Assembly (NCBI RefSeq): GCF_905220365.1
Contig: NC_061154.1
Location: 4,836,001 to 4,900,000 of the forward strand
Length of the DNA stretch: 64,000 bases
Direction of reading: 5' to 3'
DNA from: Vanessa cardui
Lineage: Eukaryota; Arthropoda; Insecta; Lepidoptera; Nymphalidae
Each line of letters starts with the position of its first letter. Position 1 is the stretch's first letter. The notes below the pieces were generated by a model. It was not told the DNA's origin, searched no databases, and was given only the letters and a program-made list of their open reading frames with translations. The position numbers were made by a program, and so were the translations under genes. Shown here piece by piece: positions 10,199 to 20,940 of the stretch.

Positions 10199-11166
10199 TC
10201 ACCTTGGTTTTTTCGTTTAATTAATTCATCTTTTAAGTTTTTAAAATAATTTTGTTGTGCTGGTGTCTGGTCTGAAAAAATCTTTATGGTTTCCGGCAGT
10301 TTGTTTCTGTTGCGTAACAAGGTTTTCACTGGTTCTAGTGTGTCATAGCATATTTTAATGTTGCGAGATTTTCGGGGAGAGTACTTGCCAATTCTAAAAA
10401 TTTTGTTAGGTTTCGGGATGTTTCCGTCAATCAGGGAAGTTATCTTCATGACTTCAATTTCATCTTTTGAGATTCTTTCTTCAATATTTGCAGATAACTG
10501 TTCGGGCAAGCCCAACAGTATTATATTCCTTTCTCTGTTCCTACGATCTTGTATCTCTCGAATTATTTGTTCGTTGACAGGAAGTTGGTTTTCGGCTTTA
10601 GAATTCAGGGTTTCAGGAGATGATTGAAACTTGCTGATATTAACCTCGAATTTCTTTATTTTACTCTCGATCTTTTCTTCCAATCGTGTAACCTTAGCTT
10701 TGATGTTTTCGTGTTCTTTCAGCATGGTAGACGAAGATTGTTTCATATTGTTTAACTCTATTTTGATTTCCGAGAAGTTATTTCTTAGTGAACTTGAAGA
10801 TTCATCGTTTGATTTTTTTAATTCAAAAATTTGCATCCTTAAATCAGTAATACTATCCTGCATTTTACTCATAATGTGTTCATTAGATTCTACATATTTT
10901 TCTAATAAACCACTTATTCTATTGAGCTCTGTATGCAATTCCTTAATTTCATAAGAACATCTACAGTCATGATCAAATGTATGTTTTCTTTTGCGTAGTG
11001 TTATTTGTGGTTCATCTGTAAAACCGCTCAGTATCGATAAGTCGGGTTGCTTTTTTGTTTTGGTTACTTTATTTATAAACAAGCTGAATAAAAACAGCTT
11101 CCTCTTACTCTGTGGCGTTGGAATTTTGGGTATATTCGGTTGATTATGCAGTTTGATGGTAATCAT
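10126..11166 (-). CDS. CR1/Daphne-like LINE ORF1: coiled-coil RNA-binding protein
   Basis: A 346-residue frame runs from an ATG at 11166 to a TAA at 10126-10128. Residues 1-70 are basic and rich in K/R and P. Residues about 72-180 are a heptad-rich coiled coil (LHTELNRISGLLEKYV onwards). Residues about 205-290 start with a basic stretch and RNIILLGLPE, resembling the RRM-like core of LINE ORF1 proteins. The C-terminal segment (about 297-346, IFSDQTPAQQNYFKNLKDEL) resembles their small C-terminal domain. There are no CCHC knuckles, unlike Jockey ORF1, which favours the CR1/Daphne side. The presumed role is a nucleic-acid chaperone forming an RNP with the element RNA. Its last ten codons hold the two slippery heptamers before the stop. 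The functional class is well supported; the clade name is inference. Confidence 0.85.
   Translation of the reverse strand: MITIKLHNQPNIPKIPTPQSKRKLFLFSLFINKVTKTKKQPDLSILSGFTDEPQITLRKRKHTFDHDCRCSYEIKELHTELNRISGLLEKYVESNEHIMSKMQDSITDLRMQIFELKKSNDESSSSLRNNFSEIKIELNNMKQSSSTMLKEHENIKAKVTRLEEKIESKIKKFEVNISKFQSSPETLNSKAENQLPVNEQIIREIQDRRNRERNIILLGLPEQLSANIEERISKDEIEVMKITSLIDGNIPKPNKIFRIGKYSPRKSRNIKICYDTLEPVKTLLRNRNKLPETIKIFSDQTPAQQNYFKNLKDELIKRKNQGEEDLTIKYINGTPTIIKKSKNDIQ
10138..10153 (-). promoter_or_regulatory. Tandem -1 slippery heptamers in the ORF1/ORF2 overlap
   Basis: Read on the minus strand in the ORF1 frame: ATA AAA AAG TCA AAA AAC GAC ATT CAG TAA. This gives A AAA AAG at 10153-10147 and A AAA AAC at 10144-10138, both phased X XXY YYZ. 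The second ends nine bases before the ORF1 stop. Slipping back one base enters the ORF2 frame (CGA CAT TCA). The heptamer type is an established -1 frameshift signal; its use here is inferred. A small stem ATTACTT/AAGTAAT lies about 41 bases downstream, farther than the usual stimulator distance. Confidence 0.6.
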
Positions 11167-11367
11167 GTCCTGAATTGGGATCGACTATGTGTTTATTGAC
11201 CTTTTATAAACAATAAATATGTGGACCGAAGTTGAATGTAATTTAAATGAATATTTTCGAAGATATTGCATATTTAAAATGCAGGGACATAGCTGTTTGT
11301 TTTATAAAATGAGAAAATACCGTGAACGTTGTATAAAATTATATTAAATTGTTGGTTTATGTACAGT
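11167..11367 (-). other. Possible 5' UTR of the CR1-like LINE
   Basis: Sequence directly upstream of the ORF1 ATG on the minus strand. It must contain some 5' UTR, but no element boundary or target duplication was found. A separate repeat (family C) begins at 11368. Confidence 0.3.
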
Positions 11368-11544
11368 CTTAAGATCTATTTTCGTGTGCCTACTATGACA
11401 GATAATCTGCTTTACCAATCGAAATTGACATATTGCGTCGTAATGATTTGATGTTCAGATTCAAAAGGTACTAAGAGTTAATGACTTGATAAAGGTATGA
11501 ATTTGAAAACTGACGAAGGTTTTCTTACTCGGACTGTACATTTA
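11368..11544 (+). repeat. Interspersed repeat family C, copy 1
   Basis: A block of about 177 bp starts CTTAAGATCTATTTTCGTGT and ends GACTGTACATTTA. It recurs at 60619-60795 on the same strand at roughly 85% identity by eye, with abrupt loss of similarity on both sides. I do not recognise the family; no ORF spans it. Confidence 0.75.
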
Positions 11545-12084
11545 GTATTAGCATTGCACTCGTATGAAGGCGAGGCAGGTCGTTAGAATTAAATATACAT
11601 ACGTCAAATCAATACTTGCAATACTAACGTCCTAAATATCTTAAGTACTCTTTAGCTTTTAACAGATTAAGGAACTCAAAGGAAAGTAAAGCGATTTAAT
11701 GCCAAGTTTTCACCGTATACAGAGACATTCGCACTTTAAGATATTATACAAACTCCGTCCGTTACGTCACTAACCGTAACCAAGCTATCTTAAATGTTAT
11801 TTCCCATGTGCCTGTTACACTGGCTCAATCACTTTTAAAACCGGGTCACAGAACTACATATTGTATATTATTACAAAGTTGGAGAGTTCGTTTCGTTGTT
11901 TAATATGCAGCAGACCGGCTTGGAACATTATTTCGTGTTCGATAAACCGTTGTTATAGACAAATCATATCAATATAAGGGAAACCGTGTAAAGCTAATAT
12001 GCTCATTTTAAATAGCAGAGATAAGACAAAATCGTATCAACCCATAGCATTTATCTACACTACAATTATAAGGAGGAAAATTTT
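11545..12084. other. AT-rich intergenic sequence
   Basis: No gene or repeat was recognised. Confidence 0.4.
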
Positions 12085-12209
12085 GTATTTTTGTGTGTGT
12101 ATGTAATGAATGAACTCAAAAACTACTGTGACGATATCACAAATTCTTTTACCATTGGAAAGCAACATTTACCCTGAGTAACATAGGTTATGTATAATAT
12201 TATTGCTGG
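12085..12209 (+). mobile_element. Helitron-like repeat fragment (family F)
   Basis: It contains GAACTCAAAAACTACTGTG and a segment on long-lived repeat motifs (CATTGGAAAGC.ACATT...TGAGTAACATAGG), a pattern I recall from lepidopteran Helitron-like repeats. Both ends are missing. Confidence 0.45.
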
Positions 12210-13287
12210 AAAAGATTAGGAATCCTTACTAGAACTTAAGTAACGTAACTCATGGTGTGGAAAAAGTTCTATCAGCATCTTTCGTCGCATGCGTTGCGGA
12301 AACTATTGATGATAGGACTAAAGAATGTTCTACAATATTAAAGAACATATCTATACCTATATTTATTATCGTTATGTCACAATAACCACTATTTAGTAAT
12401 TAAAACTATGTTCTTCATACTGTTTAAATCCCTATGCAAATAAATCAAATTGTTTTGAAGAGTCTTTCAATTCACATGGATTACTTTTTTAAATTTTTCA
12501 ATTCGACTATTACATTTAGTACATATAACGAATTTAAAAAGGCACATAGATTATAATTATATCTCTCCCTTGAGATGAAGTATAAATATACAATGTGGTA
12601 CTGTGTGTAAAATAGTATATAAATAAAAAATTTTCACCATCCGTACGATGCCCGGATGGTCCGGTAGTTAATAAATAAAAGCAATCAATCAAACATTGTG
12701 TTCTTATATCTTCACTCATTAACAAAAAAAGGCGTGTGCATACAACAGCAGCGCTATACCGAAAGATCTTATTTAGTGATAAAATAAAATATTTTGTACT
12801 ATAACCTATAAATTTATTATTATTACATATAATATCGCATGTTACATTCTGCTATTTCAAAATCGTATTACGAGTCGAGTGATGAGTCGAGTTATTCTAT
12901 AGTTGCATAAGTGAATAATACTGTTAAATAATTTTCGAAGCTGTGTTGGATTTGTGAAGTTTGTGTAATAATTGCAGTGTATTAGTTCATAACCTATTCT
13001 ATTAGTTTAAATGCACGACTCCACTGTTGTTCTCGCGTGTGACTGTAACATTACAAAAAGCCTAGATACTTTTTGACGTTATCAAGCTTATCTTTGAAAT
13101 TAATTTCAAGCAATGAGTTTATTGGGTCACGCTACAGAAAAATCGTTGTTTTTAATTTTTATTTTATAAAAACGGCTACAATGTCGCCGTCAACGTTACT
13201 GTTTTTTTAAATTGGTAAGTTATTCTTACAATGCAAACTTGTAATCATTTAAGCAACTATGTGTGTGTCAATCAAGGTTAGTAAATG
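12210..13287. other. AT-rich intergenic sequence
   Basis: No conserved gene was seen. A 63-codon ORF at 12534-12725 has no recognisable similarity. Confidence 0.45.
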
Positions 13288-13402
13288 TATAGTACGACAC
13301 AACTTAGATGTAGCTTCGGAAAATGCAATGAAAACGATTACTGCCGATTTCACACAACCAATAGAAATAGCTCTCTATCGCGCCATTCGGCGCTATATAC
13401 AA
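13288..13402 (+). mobile_element. 5' fragment of a TIR-bearing MITE
   Basis: It begins TATAGTACGACACAACTTAG and continues with the same internal sequence (ATTACTGCCGAT, CACAACCAATAGAAATAGCT, TATCGCGCCATTCG) as the complete copy at 55207-55548. The second terminal repeat is missing, so this copy is truncated. Confidence 0.75.
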
Positions 13403-13829
13403 AAATAACAAGTATTACTTTTGTAATTACAGTTTGGCAGCAAAATCTGTGATGAGATATCTATCTAGACAGGCATGCAGAAACTCCTAACCAAGTATAT
13501 AAGTAAGACTATTAGTGTCTGTTTTCGTGGAACAACGCTTGTGAACCGGAAATTTATTCATATAAGTTTATTCAAGAATAGCATCGGCTCATGAAACTTT
13601 TATCATTATTTTCACAAATTGAAAATCGAATATTTTAGCCAGCGATCGCACAGAAACGATCGTAAATCACTCTTGTGTCTTTCACGGAGGGTTTATGCGT
13701 TTATCACCAATATGCTTAAAATTACGTAACAAATATTGCTGAATTATTGATACAAATTTGACCGTTTCAAATCAGGCCCAGAACCCTTTTATATATTAAT
13801 TAATATATATGTATGAAATGTGTTGTTTT
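13403..13829. other. Intergenic sequence, nothing recognised
   Basis: No gene or repeat was identified. Confidence 0.4.
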
Positions 13830-14075
13830 GAGCCGAGATTGTCAAAAGGTTAGAACGCGTGCATCTTAACTGATGATTTCGGGTTCAAAACCAGGCAAGC
13901 ACCACTATATATATATGTGCTTCATTTGTGTTTATAATTCATCTCGTGCTCGGCGGCGAAGGAAAACATTTTGAGTAAACCTGCATGTGTCTAATTTAAT
14001 CGAAATTCTGACATATGTGAATTCCACTCCTTAATGGGAGAGGAGGCTTAAGAACAGCAGTGGGAAAATTACAGT
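13830..14075 (+). mobile_element. SINE family A, diverged copy
   Basis: The copy runs from GAGCCGAGATTGTC through the tRNA-like head, CATCTCGTGCTCGGCGG, CCTGCATGTGTC and GGGAGAGGAGGC to CAGCAGTGGGAAAATTACAG. It lacks the (GTT)n tail and part of the 3' body, and the A box is damaged. An old insertion. Confidence 0.75.
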
Positions 14076-14656
14076 TCCGGATTCAATTCCGGATTGGCCT
14101 ATTATCATACAGAAAGTATCATAAAATAATGATACCAATGATTATTTACTAGAAAAATATTGTCAGAATGTAAAGTAAAGATGTGAAGAAAGGAAGAAGA
14201 AAGATGTGATATGAGAAAGTATGAAAATGGACTAACCATAATCATAATTCAAAAGGAATAATTTTAAAATAATAAAAGAATTGTCTTAGATTCGTTATTC
14301 ACCGAGATATATTTTTTAATTTATTTAGAAGATTCAACAGAAGGCAAAGTAGGATATAAAATAAATAAAAGAGTTAGTTAAATGCACTTCTAACTATAGC
14401 GTATTACGAGTTGTTAAAAATAGTTCGCAAAGAGTATAATTAGAAGTATCACAGTTTAAAATTATAAGTTAATATCGGTGCTCGCTAGAACTGGGTTTCC
14501 TAAGAAATGTTATGTTAACAGAATATAAGTATAAAAATATCACCATCAATCGTATATAAACATATTTTTTTTATTTAAGCTGTATTTCCAAAATAATTCA
14601 CCGAAGATAATCAAAATAAAAATATACTTAAAAAGTATAAAATCATTCATATAAAT
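14076..14656. other. AT-rich intergenic sequence
   Basis: No gene or recognisable repeat. Confidence 0.4.
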
Positions 14657-14811
14657 AACTAGCTGTGCCCCCGAAGTTGTACGCGTTTGAATATAACAAA
14701 AAAAATTGAAGCCTAAATACTCCTTATTATATCAGTTATCTATCAGTGAAAGTCCCGTTGAAAAATGTCCAGTCGTTCAAGATAGCCGGAAATACATATA
14801 TATATAGCCGG

Positions 14812-14881
<70 letters not shown>

Positions 14882-14979
14882 CCGGAACAGTGTACCGTGT
14901 ACACATTCATATGCATTGAGTAAATAAGGGTTATTTTAATATTACAAACGGATACTCCAATTTTATTATATGTATAGAT
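14657..14979 (+). mobile_element. Helitron-like non-autonomous repeat (family E), copy with expanded (TA)n
   Basis: It starts AACTAGCTGTGCCCCCGAAG and ends ACTCCAATTTTATTATATGT, sharing its order of motifs with 4716-5024. In the middle, where other copies carry a short variable stretch, it has a long (TA)n tract and three ATAGCCGGAA units. Confidence 0.75.
14812..14880. repeat. (TA)n microsatellite, about 68 bp
   Basis: An uninterrupted AT dinucleotide run bounded on both sides by AGCCGGAA. Confidence 0.95.
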
Positions 14980-15093
14980 AACATCTTAAGACTTAAAGCA
15001 CATTTAACTTTTTTTTTGCCTTATTTATTTTTAAGTAAATAGTTGATTTTTTAGGATACATTAAACTTCATAATAAATAGAGCGCATCTTAAT

Positions 15094-15222
15094 TGAGCTT
15101 TGTACAGGTCAGCCGGGGTGGGTACCACCCACTCACCAGCCATTCTACAAATATCAATACTTTGTATTATTGGGTTCTGGTTTAAAGGGTGAATGACCCA
15201 CTGTAATCGCACGTACAAGGAA
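15094..15222 (+). mobile_element. Short interspersed repeat family B, fragment
   Basis: The core GGGTACCACCCACTCACCAG, then ATACTTTGTATTATTGGGTT and AAAGGGTGAATGACCCACTG, matches the family B consensus inferred from the better copies in this window. The 5' and 3' parts are missing. Confidence 0.65.
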
Positions 15223-15385
15223 GGTTTTATATTCCATAGTCGGAACACATTAACAGCTTAAAGAGGTTTTATAACGAAGAACCTTGTATATAGTCATACT
15301 ACTATATATATAGTATTGATTTAATAATACGTAATTTTTCAAGTTAGTTTTTAATATTACAAGCTTGCTAACATTTGTATTTTTA

Positions 15386-15498
15386 TAATCCTACTAATAT
15401 TATAAATGCGAATGTTTGTGAGGATGGATGTGTGTATGGTTGTTACTCGTTCACGAAAAAACTACTGTACCGATGCGAATACGAGCGCATCGCTAGTT
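15386..15498 (+). mobile_element. Helitron-like repeat (family F), internally deleted
   Basis: It starts CCTACTAATATTATAAATGC, continues GCGAATGTTTGTGAGGATG and ends CGCATCGCTAGTTTTAAT. These are the two ends of a lepidopteran Helitron-like repeat joined with most of the middle removed. Confidence 0.5.
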
Positions 15499-16397
15499 TT
15501 AATATATGAAGTAAATAATTAAAATTCGTACAATAAAATATAAAAAAAATTATGATTATGGTAAATGTTTGCTCGGCAAAATATGCAAAAAAAATCATAT
15601 TTACATATATTTATGAAGATACTGGGAATGTACGTTATTACCTTTTGTTTTAAAAAAAATCATCGATAACAATAAATACGTTCAACAGCCACAAAAAAAG
15701 AAAATAATTGACGAATATAAACACCAATACAATATGAAAAGGTACTAAAAGGTTTTGTATTCACCTTCACTTGTTTTTCAGCACTCGGATAATTGATCAT
15801 GAATATTAGATACTGTGAAGAAACAGACTTCTTATCCCGAAAAAGTACATTAAATCTTTTACAGGAACATTAATTAGAAGATAGAATTCAGTAAAATATA
15901 AATGAATATTAAATTTGGTCGGGTAATACTCATTATAATATAAGCTTTTATTATTATATACCAGACAACAGAAATTGTATTAGTATTCTATTCTCATAAT
16001 AGTTTATGATATAACGATAATCGACGGCGGCTTTTGTATCGAGTCGAACCGACCTAGTTTCCTTTAAAGCATTTGTAATATTTTTAGTCTTATAAAATAT
16101 TGAATGAATGGAAATTCAAACGAAGCTCTCAAACTGGATTTAGAATTGTATTAGTGAACTAGGATTCAAGCTATTTAAGTCTGTGAAATAATTGATAGTA
16201 GTAGTACATTTTCTACATACACATACATATACTTAATTGGTATATGACAATACTTCTTTATTACTAATATTGTTACTCATGCAAGACCCGGGTGATAAAA
16301 AAAAATGCAGATAAAAAGCCTTTGTTTCAAAATCGTATTACATTTAATTTAATTTTGCACAACTAAAACCAAATATTGAAAAAAAAACGATATAACC
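15499..16397. other. AT-rich intergenic sequence
   Basis: Nothing recognisable apart from poly-A/T runs. Confidence 0.4.
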
Positions 16398-16765
16398 TTT
16401 TATAAATAAAAAAAAACCGCCTTCAAAAATGAACTAAAAAGAAAAAAATAATCAGTTACATCCATATCCAATTTACGATTTTTTAATCACCTCTCGAAGT
16501 CGGTGCCAACATTGCTATATATGCATAATGCATATAGGTACATAATACATACATACAAAAACTAAATCTATTTATTGTATAGATGACACCATTAGACAAA
16601 CCTTACTATCGATACAAATTAAATGATTTCAATATAGGAATTTATTTACTTTGTTGGCACCTCCTTCAAAAGGTGATTAAAAAATCGTAAATTGGATATG
16701 GATGTAACTGATTATTTTTTTCTTTTTAGTTCATTTTTGAAGGCGGTTTTTTTTTATTTATAAAA
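16398..16765. mobile_element. Foldback element with 114-bp inverted arms
   Basis: Arms 16398-16511 and 16652-16765 are inverted complements. The outer 95 bp or so match perfectly; the inner part has about four mismatches. The spacer is 140 bp. The outer part of each arm carries ACCGCCTTCAAAAATGAAC and the inner part GTTGGCACC or its complement. The near-identity suggests a recent insertion or ongoing arm conversion. No transposase is encoded and no target duplication was identified. Confidence 0.9.
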
Positions 16766-16789
16766 AATTATTTACTGCTTTTCAGTGTT

Positions 16790-17312
16790 GTTTTGTTATT
16801 TATAATTACAATTGGTAGTGTTTGTCATTCACTTTAATGCCGTTTATCATTGAGGAGTTCTCCTGGTAGTCCACCATCAGCTAGACTTCATCATAGGCAT
16901 GTTTACTAACATCAATTGCTTGACGACCTTCTTAAAGAAATAGAACTAAGCCCGTAAAATAGTTACTTACTAATAGGTTCTGATTACTAGTTGTGGTCTT
17001 CATCATCAGTTCCACTTCATCAAATGTCACTTTTCGTGAGCATATGACCAAGGCACTTTGAATAAAACCGAAATAACTATAGGTGTGCCTATAAAATTTG
17101 AGGAGTTCCCTCGATTTTTCCAGGATCCCATCATCAGATCCTGATCTCCTGACAATGGGACCACCTGTAAAACATGCCCTTTCAAAAAAAAAAAGAATTG
17201 TCAAAATCGGCCCAGCCATCTTCGAGTAATTCGGTAACATACATAAAAAATAAAAAAAAAAAAAAAGGCCCCGACGAATTGAGAACCTCCTCCTTTTTTT
17301 GAAGTCGGTTAA
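16790..17312 (-). mobile_element. Lepidopteran interspersed repeat ending GAAGTCGGTT
   Basis: The right end reads CCCCGACGAATTGAGAACC and CTCCTTTTTTTGAAGTCGG, a segment I know as a recurrent lepidopteran repeat end. Motifs CTTCATCATCAGTTCCAC and CCCATCATCAGATCCTG also recur in this type. The 137-codon minus-strand ORF at 16932-17345 is a translation of this repeat. The left boundary is uncertain and the foldback at 16398-16765 abuts it. Confidence 0.4.
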
Positions 17313-19157
17313 AAACTGTTGGGTTCGAATACGAGCGAGTGTCAAATGTCACGTGCTTAATACGCTCGGCAGTTTAGCAAAACATAGTAAGGAGACGTGC
17401 TTGTGTAAGTACTGTGCAAGATTTGTTTTTACCAATATAGACTGGACTAGATTAAAGAAAAAAATTTAAACGAGGTACACATATTAAACTGTAGTTTAGA
17501 AATATTACGCTCTTTAAAACGATACTAGGTCTGTACAAGACAAAAAAAAAAAAGAAAATTATTATCGATAAGTCCAATTATTTTGAATATACGCGATGTT
17601 TTGGAGGAGACACACTTGTATGTACTAAAGCAGCTTTTTCCGGTAAACGTATGATTCAATCTTGAACAAATACTAGTTCAGTTTATTTCACTAAACAATA
17701 ATTCATTTTATGAATCTAATGAACTAAGCTATAGTAGTCTCTATACTCAAACATCCATCAATCAACGAGTACTAACTGATCAAACTATTAATTATTTACT
17801 TTTATTTTTTGAATATGAAAGATGCGCTTTGGTCATCTGTCTATCTAATCCCTTTTGTGTGCGTATGAGCACCTTTACTGCACGATTCGATGCGATTTTT
17901 TTATAATAATTAAGATATATTTGTTTAGTAAGAAAATTCTATTGTTAGCTGCAACTAGTAAATCACAGGTGAGTATCGCAGGCCATTATTGCAGACGTCA
18001 AAATAATTTATATCGAGCGCCGAAATAATTAATTTCATTTTGACAAAACAACCATAAGTTTATTTGTTTTTGTTATTATAGTTATTGTACATATGATAAG
18101 TACGTAATTAAATAATTTTATTCTTAGATTGTTGTTGCAACTTGTGTTTGTGAATGAAACATTATCGTCTTATGTACCAGTATTATTTATAGACAACAAA
18201 ACATCCCAAACGAAATGGCTATAAAATCGCTAAGATGATTGAATATTCAAGTCAATTCGGTAGAAGCCGCTCGAACGAAAGATCGATATGGAAACCGCAA
18301 AGTTGTTTGTGGCGTATGCTGCTGAATGCTTGCACGATAAAATACCGATGCTTACGTCGTGAGCGATTTCAAAAACTATTTTATTTGAATACATTTAACG
18401 GGTACTGTTTCGATTTGAAAATAGAACGAGATCTGCACGTCTGGGTCACCTACTCGACATAGTCTACCGCCAAATAGCAATATATCATTATCGTTGTGTT
18501 CTGTTAAATGGGTGGGTAAGCCAGTGTGCATGTAGGTGCGCAATGAACGTAATTTCTAAGTTGCTTAGTGGAATTTCAGTAGATCTGGATGAGAAAATAA
18601 ATTCAAGCTTGTTAATAATTCTCCAACGAGTATATTTCTCATTTATTTGCAATTATTTCTCGTGTCAGATCAATCTTTTAAAAGATAATTTGAATGTATA
18701 TACTTGTTTGCAAGTCCTAAATAGTATGCCAAAATAAAATAGCAGTGATTAAAGTTTAACAAATTATCAAACAACTGATTACAACAATATTTTTTAAGTA
18801 CATAATAATGTATAATAAATATATTTGATTGTAATAATTTATGTACTAATGAGATGTAATTAATTATGACATTGTATGGCATACCACTTTATTGGAGGTT
18901 CGATTTGCTCACTCGTCATTCAGCGCCAACGTTCATGGATGGTGGGAACGTTAATTATCACGTTGTCTACTGTTACCATTCTTAAATCGTAGTCTTTTCA
19001 AGTACTAATAAAGTATTTCATGTTTGAGAACGTGATGTGATTTTTATTTGAAGAAAACTATATGAGTTAACAGAATTGCTATTTAAAGGTATTTAACCTA
19101 TTTTATAGAACACGGTAACATAACGACCCCTATTCCTTAACATTTATATTACATTAG
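17313..19157. other. AT-rich intergenic sequence
   Basis: No gene is convincing. A 75-codon ORF at 18235-18462 has no recognisable motif. Confidence 0.4.
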
Positions 19158-19399
19158 CAGCTTGTTAATTTCTCACTGTTGGGCTAAGACCTCTTCTCCC
19201 TTTGAGGAAAAGGTTTGGAGCATATTCCACCACGCTGCTTCAATACGGGATACACATGTGTTGGAATTACATTGAAATTAGACACATGCAGGTTTCCTCA
19301 CGATTTATAAATACAAAAATCACATGAAAATTCAGAGGTGTTTGCCTGGGTTTGAATCCGCAATCATCGGTTAAGATGCTCTAACCACTGAGTCACTCG
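19158..19399 (-). mobile_element. SINE family A, diverged copy
   Basis: It reads CTCACTGTTGGGCTAAGACC through AAAGGTTTGGAGCATATTCC to GAATCCGCAATCATCGGTTA and CTAACCACTGAGTCACTC. Deletions remove part of the middle and the (GTT)n tail. Confidence 0.75.
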
Positions 19400-19833
19400 T
19401 TTCAGTTCTATTCCTTAACAGATAATAATCTATTATTTAGATGACGTCTGGACGTAAGCTATTGAAAATATGATAATGAATCTATTATCTACGTGAATGT
19501 TGTAAGCTCAGAACACAAAAGCACTAGCTCGTTTAAATTTCAATAGTGTAGCTGTTAAACAATAAAAAAATTAAAAGTTATTATTTTAAACAGTAAGGTG
19601 TAAAAACAATTAAATTTCGTACAAGGAAAACTAACGCTTTATTAAATTCAATTAGCGCTCAGTTGCTGTCAACCTTTCAATTCGTTTGTTGTGTCAAGTT
19701 CACGCCAGCATGAATTAAAAATATTTTAAATGACAATACTCTTCAGATTACGCTCCACTGCACGCATTCAGTGTACAATTAATATAAATTGATAAACAGA
19801 TACATGCGAAAATATGAAGTAATTTTATAACAA
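19400..19833. other. AT-rich intergenic sequence
   Basis: Nothing recognised. Confidence 0.4.
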
Positions 19834-20070
19834 ACTAGTGACCCGTCCAATGTACAAAGTACAAATGTACCACAGAATTTGTTTATTTACGACATCACAT
19901 TAGAAACTTCTGAGATTATCAGTATTTCTTTACTATATCGGTCATGTATTGTATACAAAAACCTTCCTCTCGAATTACTCTATCTATTAAAAAACTGCAT
20001 CAAAATCAGTTAAGTAATTTTAAAGATATAAGCATACAAATGGGCAGACAACGGTAACTGACTTGTTTTT
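19834..20070 (+). mobile_element. Helitron-like repeat (family F), diverged copy
   Basis: It begins CTAGTGACCCGTCC and ends with CATCAAAATCAGTTAAGTAA followed by AGCATACAAATGGGCAGACA. This is the pattern of a common lepidopteran repeat whose ends carry CTAG and a run of conserved AAAATC.GTT...TTTTAAAGAT.TAAGCATACA. Confidence 0.5.
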
Positions 20071-20282
20071 ATAATTTAATGATGATGTTTAGTCTTTAAA
20101 AGTAACGAACAATAAGTTACTGAACTTTGCCTTATTTCATTTTATCTTTATAGAGCGAACTCTGATGCATTTTCTGAAAACAAAATATTTTAAAATTTAT
20201 CAAGAATGCAACTGATAGTTTAAATTTTTTATTACTTCCGAGACTACCAAGATTGTTGCCCCTTTCTTTTTATACGTCTGAA

Positions 20283-20313
20283 GAATGACGTCATATCCTT
20301 GATGACGTCATTC
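20283..20313. promoter_or_regulatory. Paired CRE/ATF sites in an inverted repeat
   Basis: Two perfect TGACGTCA octamers lie at 20286-20293 and 20303-20310, within 12-bp inverted arms (20283-20294 and 20302-20313). TGACGTCA is the CREB/ATF consensus. No promoter or gene was recognised next to them. Confidence 0.45.
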
Positions 20314-20835
20314 ATTTTAGGTGTGTTGTATTAAAAGGAACATTTTACTCACGACGTTTAGATTTATTTGAAATCGGTTAGAGAAAGTTTATCGTCAACA
20401 CAGATAAAAAACATAACATGTTCTACTACGTAAAGAGACTTTTAATTTCCCCTTTTCTTTTAGTACTATACAAATTGATAGTAATCACTACCTTTAGGGG
20501 TAAAATTAAATGATCAATTGGGAGTGAGACCTGAGGCTAGGACAGTGCTTTGCATTTTTACAAAACCAAGACTTTATTATTCAAATTTTAAAACTGTGTA
20601 AACTTTTTAAACTGTTTAATCGGAAAATTTTATAAAAACTAAATTAATATTACATAAAATTTTGTAGCAGAAGTTATAGATTCGGAAATTAATATATTGT
20701 TTATAGTATTACATACATTGAATTTATGTATGTATGTGAATAACAGTTTAAGGAATCAAAGCCTAGCACGTTACCATTTGTGTCTGATGACTCCGCTTTT
20801 CCATAACACAATATTTATAAGAATTTTACAAATGC

Positions 20836-20885
20836 GAAAGTAACTATCTCTGTCTCTGTCTATGTGTTAGTTAAGTTAAGTCACA
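20836..20885 (+). mobile_element. Helitron-like repeat fragment (family F)
   Basis: It contains AAATGCGAAAGTAACTATCT followed by CTGTCTCTGTCTATG, the left-end signature of family F. Only about 50 bp remain. Confidence 0.4.
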
Positions 20886-20940
20886 AAAACGAGTTGGAAT
20901 AAAAAAATAATATGTAGTATATAGATATTATATAACAACA

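Noticed and set aside
16932..17345. 137-codon minus-strand ORF
   Set aside because: It is a translation of an interspersed repeat with homopolymer-encoded F and K runs.
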